Part shown: one piece after another, positions 10,028-10,635 of the stretch | Position numbering within the stretch: position 1 is the stretch's first letter | Layout of the letters: the number at the start of each line of letters is the position of its first letter | Source of the DNA: Chitinophagaceae bacterium | Lineage (GTDB): Bacteria > Bacteroidota > Bacteroidia > Chitinophagales > Chitinophagaceae | DNA: 10,635 nucleotides | Assembly (NCBI GenBank): GCA_947442905.1 | Contig: CANEWV010000027.1 | Location: 1 to 10,635 of the forward strand | Direction: 5' to 3' | Notes under the pieces: model-generated | What the model was told of the DNA's origin: nothing | What the model saw: only the letters and a program-made list of their open reading frames with translations | Databases searched by the model: none | Translations under genes and position numbers: made by a program

Positions 10028-10058
10028 AAAAAAAAGGCCCTCCCATTTGGGAAGGCCT
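10028..10058 (-). terminator. intrinsic terminator upstream of asd (attenuator terminator)
   Basis: On the minus strand AGGCCTTCCC (10058-10049) pairs with GGGAGGGCCT (10044-10035) across an AAAT loop, giving a continuous 10-base-pair stem with one T-G wobble. The stem runs into a tract of eight T, two of which lie partly in the stem base (10035-10028). This is as clean an intrinsic terminator as one sees. It stands 26 bases before the asd start codon, not after a gene end, and it is about 145 bases after the kinase stop, which points to attenuation of asd more than to termination of the kinase gene. Confidence 0.88.
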
Positions 10059-10130
10059 CTTGCGTATGTTTATACATTACAAAACGAAGCACCTCCCTGG
10101 TTAGAGTGGTTTCTTGATACGTTTTGAATG
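10049..10130 (-). promoter_or_regulatory. asd: alternative pause and antiterminator helices of the asd leader
   Basis: Two further helices compete with each other, and the second competes with the terminator. Pause (1:2): CATT-C-AAAACG (10130-10120) with CGTTTT-GT-AATG (10086-10075), plus inner CACTCT (10108-10103) with GGAGGTG (10096-10090) carrying one bulged G. Antiterminator (2:3): GGGAGGTGCTTC (10097-10086) with GAGGCCTTCCC (10059-10049), 11 pairs including two wobbles and one bulged T, which captures the entire effective 5' arm of the terminator. The 1:2 strands sit in the leader ORF codons, so a ribosome stalled on the late Lys codons would favour 2:3. A ribosome reaching the stop codon would cover 10097-10092 and favour the terminator. 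Pairings were checked by hand; no folding energies were calculated. Confidence 0.7.
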
Positions 10131-10145
10131 TTTCGATGTTCTCAT
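10101..10145 (-). CDS. lysine-rich leader peptide of the asd attenuator
   Basis: A 14-codon ORF reading MRTSKHSKRIKKPL, closed by TAA four bases before the antiterminator strand. Four of its 13 internal codons are Lys (positions 5, 8, 11 and 12), with Thr at 3 and Ile at 10, so six of 13 are products of the aspartate pathway that asd serves. There is no Shine-Dalgarno sequence, as is usual in Bacteroidota. The predicted transcription start is only a few bases upstream, so translation could be leaderless. Its small size means the coding claim rests on position, codon content and the surrounding helices, not on homology. Confidence 0.65.
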   Translation of the reverse strand: MRTSKHSKRIKKPL

Positions 10146-10154
10146 GTTCGGATG

Positions 10155-10186
10155 TAAAATTAGGGGCATTTGAATACAACGCCAAA
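10155..10186 (-). promoter_or_regulatory. candidate promoter for the asd leader
   Basis: TTTG at 10186-10183 and TAATTTTA at 10162-10155 are separated by 20 bases, close to the Bacteroidota arrangement of a -33 TTG and a -7 TAnnTTTG. The final G is replaced by A, as in the box before ligA. Transcription would begin around 10150-10146, right at the leader ORF start. It lies between the kinase stop and the leader ORF, giving asd its own promoter. Confidence 0.5.
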
Positions 10187-10201
10187 ATATTTTAAATCAG
10201 G

Positions 10202-10635
10202 TTATACTACTAGCTTAATATCAAAGTTTACTAGGTCTACAAATTCAGCGATACGGTCGCTAATATCTGCTTTGCTAATTTCTCTCAAACGCTCGGTACC
10301 AAATTTTTCTACGCAATAAGAAGCCATGGCAGAACCCACTATAATAGCGGTTTTCATGTTTTCAAAAGAAATGTCTTTGGTACGAACGATATGTCCAATA
10401 AAGCCACCCGCAAAGGTATCACCAGCGCCGGTTGGATCAAATACTTCTTCTAATGGAAGTGCTGGTGCAAAAAACACTTGGTCTTCGTGGAATAAAAGCG
10501 CACCGTGCTCTCCTTTTTTAATGATCAAATATTTAGGACCCATGGCCATAATTTTTTTAGCCGCTTTTACAAGGCTATACTCACCACTTAATTGACGCGC
10601 TTCACTATCATTTACCATCAATACATCCACAAGGC
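10202..10635 (-). CDS. PfkB-family sugar or nucleoside kinase, partial
   Basis: The C-terminal 144 codons of a PfkB/ribokinase-family kinase; the reading frame stays open through the right edge (Leu-Val precede the GTG at 10630, which is an internal valine and not a start). The diagnostic second PfkB signature DPTGAGDTFAGGF is present, with the catalytic Asp encoded at 10420-10418. Upstream are VNDSEARQL and IIKKGEHGALLF, the usual strand before the ATP site, and downstream is the helix with SAMASYCVEKFGTERL. The substrate-binding N-terminal part is outside the window, so sugar and nucleoside kinases cannot be told apart. It is 56 bases from its stop to the leader ORF of asd and reads in the same direction. 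Confidence 0.92.
   Translation of the reverse strand, partial: LVDVLMVNDSEARQLSGEYSLVKAAKKIMAMGPKYLIIKKGEHGALLFHEDQVFFAPALPLEEVFDPTGAGDTFAGGFIGHIVRTKDISFENMKTAIIVGSAMASYCVEKFGTERLREISKADISDRIAEFVDLVNFDIKLVV

Noticed and set aside
10028..10058. Hairpin read as an ordinary terminator of the kinase gene
   Set aside because: It is about 145 bases past the kinase stop and directly before asd, with a competing antiterminator and a leader ORF in between. It may also stop kinase transcripts, but that does not explain the other helices.
10075..10130. SAM-I (S-box) riboswitch-like fragments in the asd leader (ATCAAG, AACCAG, GGTGC on the minus strand)
   Set aside because: The fragments are too close together and the multi-helix S-box core, including the kink-turn and the GGCAACC segment, is absent. 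The same bases are fully explained by the leader ORF and the alternative helices.
10202..10630. Short kinase gene starting at the GTG at 10630
   Set aside because: The frame stays open beyond the GTG to the window edge, and a PfkB kinase needs its N-terminal substrate domain, so this is a partial gene, not a short one.

Overview
The window looks like chromosomal core sequence from a member of Bacteroidota, probably near Chitinophagales/Sphingobacteriia. The evidence is a GldH gliding-motility lipoprotein, a Nudix-winged-helix regulator of the NrtR/AraR type, AT-rich DNA with almost no Shine-Dalgarno sequences, and -7 boxes of the TAnnTTTR kind. No rRNA, tRNA, CRISPR, insertion sequence or phage gene is visible. 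No gene-free stretch reaches 300 bases; the longest is the roughly 200-base asd leader.

Left two thirds (1-6109, minus strand): seven genes read leftwards, mostly tightly packed. In transcription order they are a Nudix-fold regulator, a YicC-family RNase, gldH, a sensor kinase, an OmpR-type response regulator, an arginase/formimidoylglutamase-fold protein that has lost part of its metal site, and a PBP4-type D,D-carboxypeptidase cut by the window edge. The gldH-kinase-regulator trio is separated by 2 bases and then a TAATG overlap, so it is almost certainly cotranscribed.

Middle (6244-9035, plus strand): ligA (NAD-dependent DNA ligase) and a DUF2461 gene form a two-gene unit diverging from the Nudix gene. 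The DUF2461 gene ends tail-to-tail in a 24-base overlap with asd.

Right (9012-10635, minus strand): asd (aspartate-semialdehyde dehydrogenase) lies downstream of a partial PfkB-family kinase. The 200 bases between them hold what I consider the most interesting object here, an apparently complete transcription attenuator. A promoter-like sequence precedes a 14-residue leader ORF with four lysine codons (MRTSKHSKRIKKPL). A strong intrinsic terminator follows, and two further helices (pause and antiterminator) are mutually exclusive with each other or with the terminator. The geometry fits classical ribosome-stalling control, with lysine shortage switching on the shared enzyme of the lysine/threonine/methionine pathway. 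This is read from base pairing by eye and was not computed.
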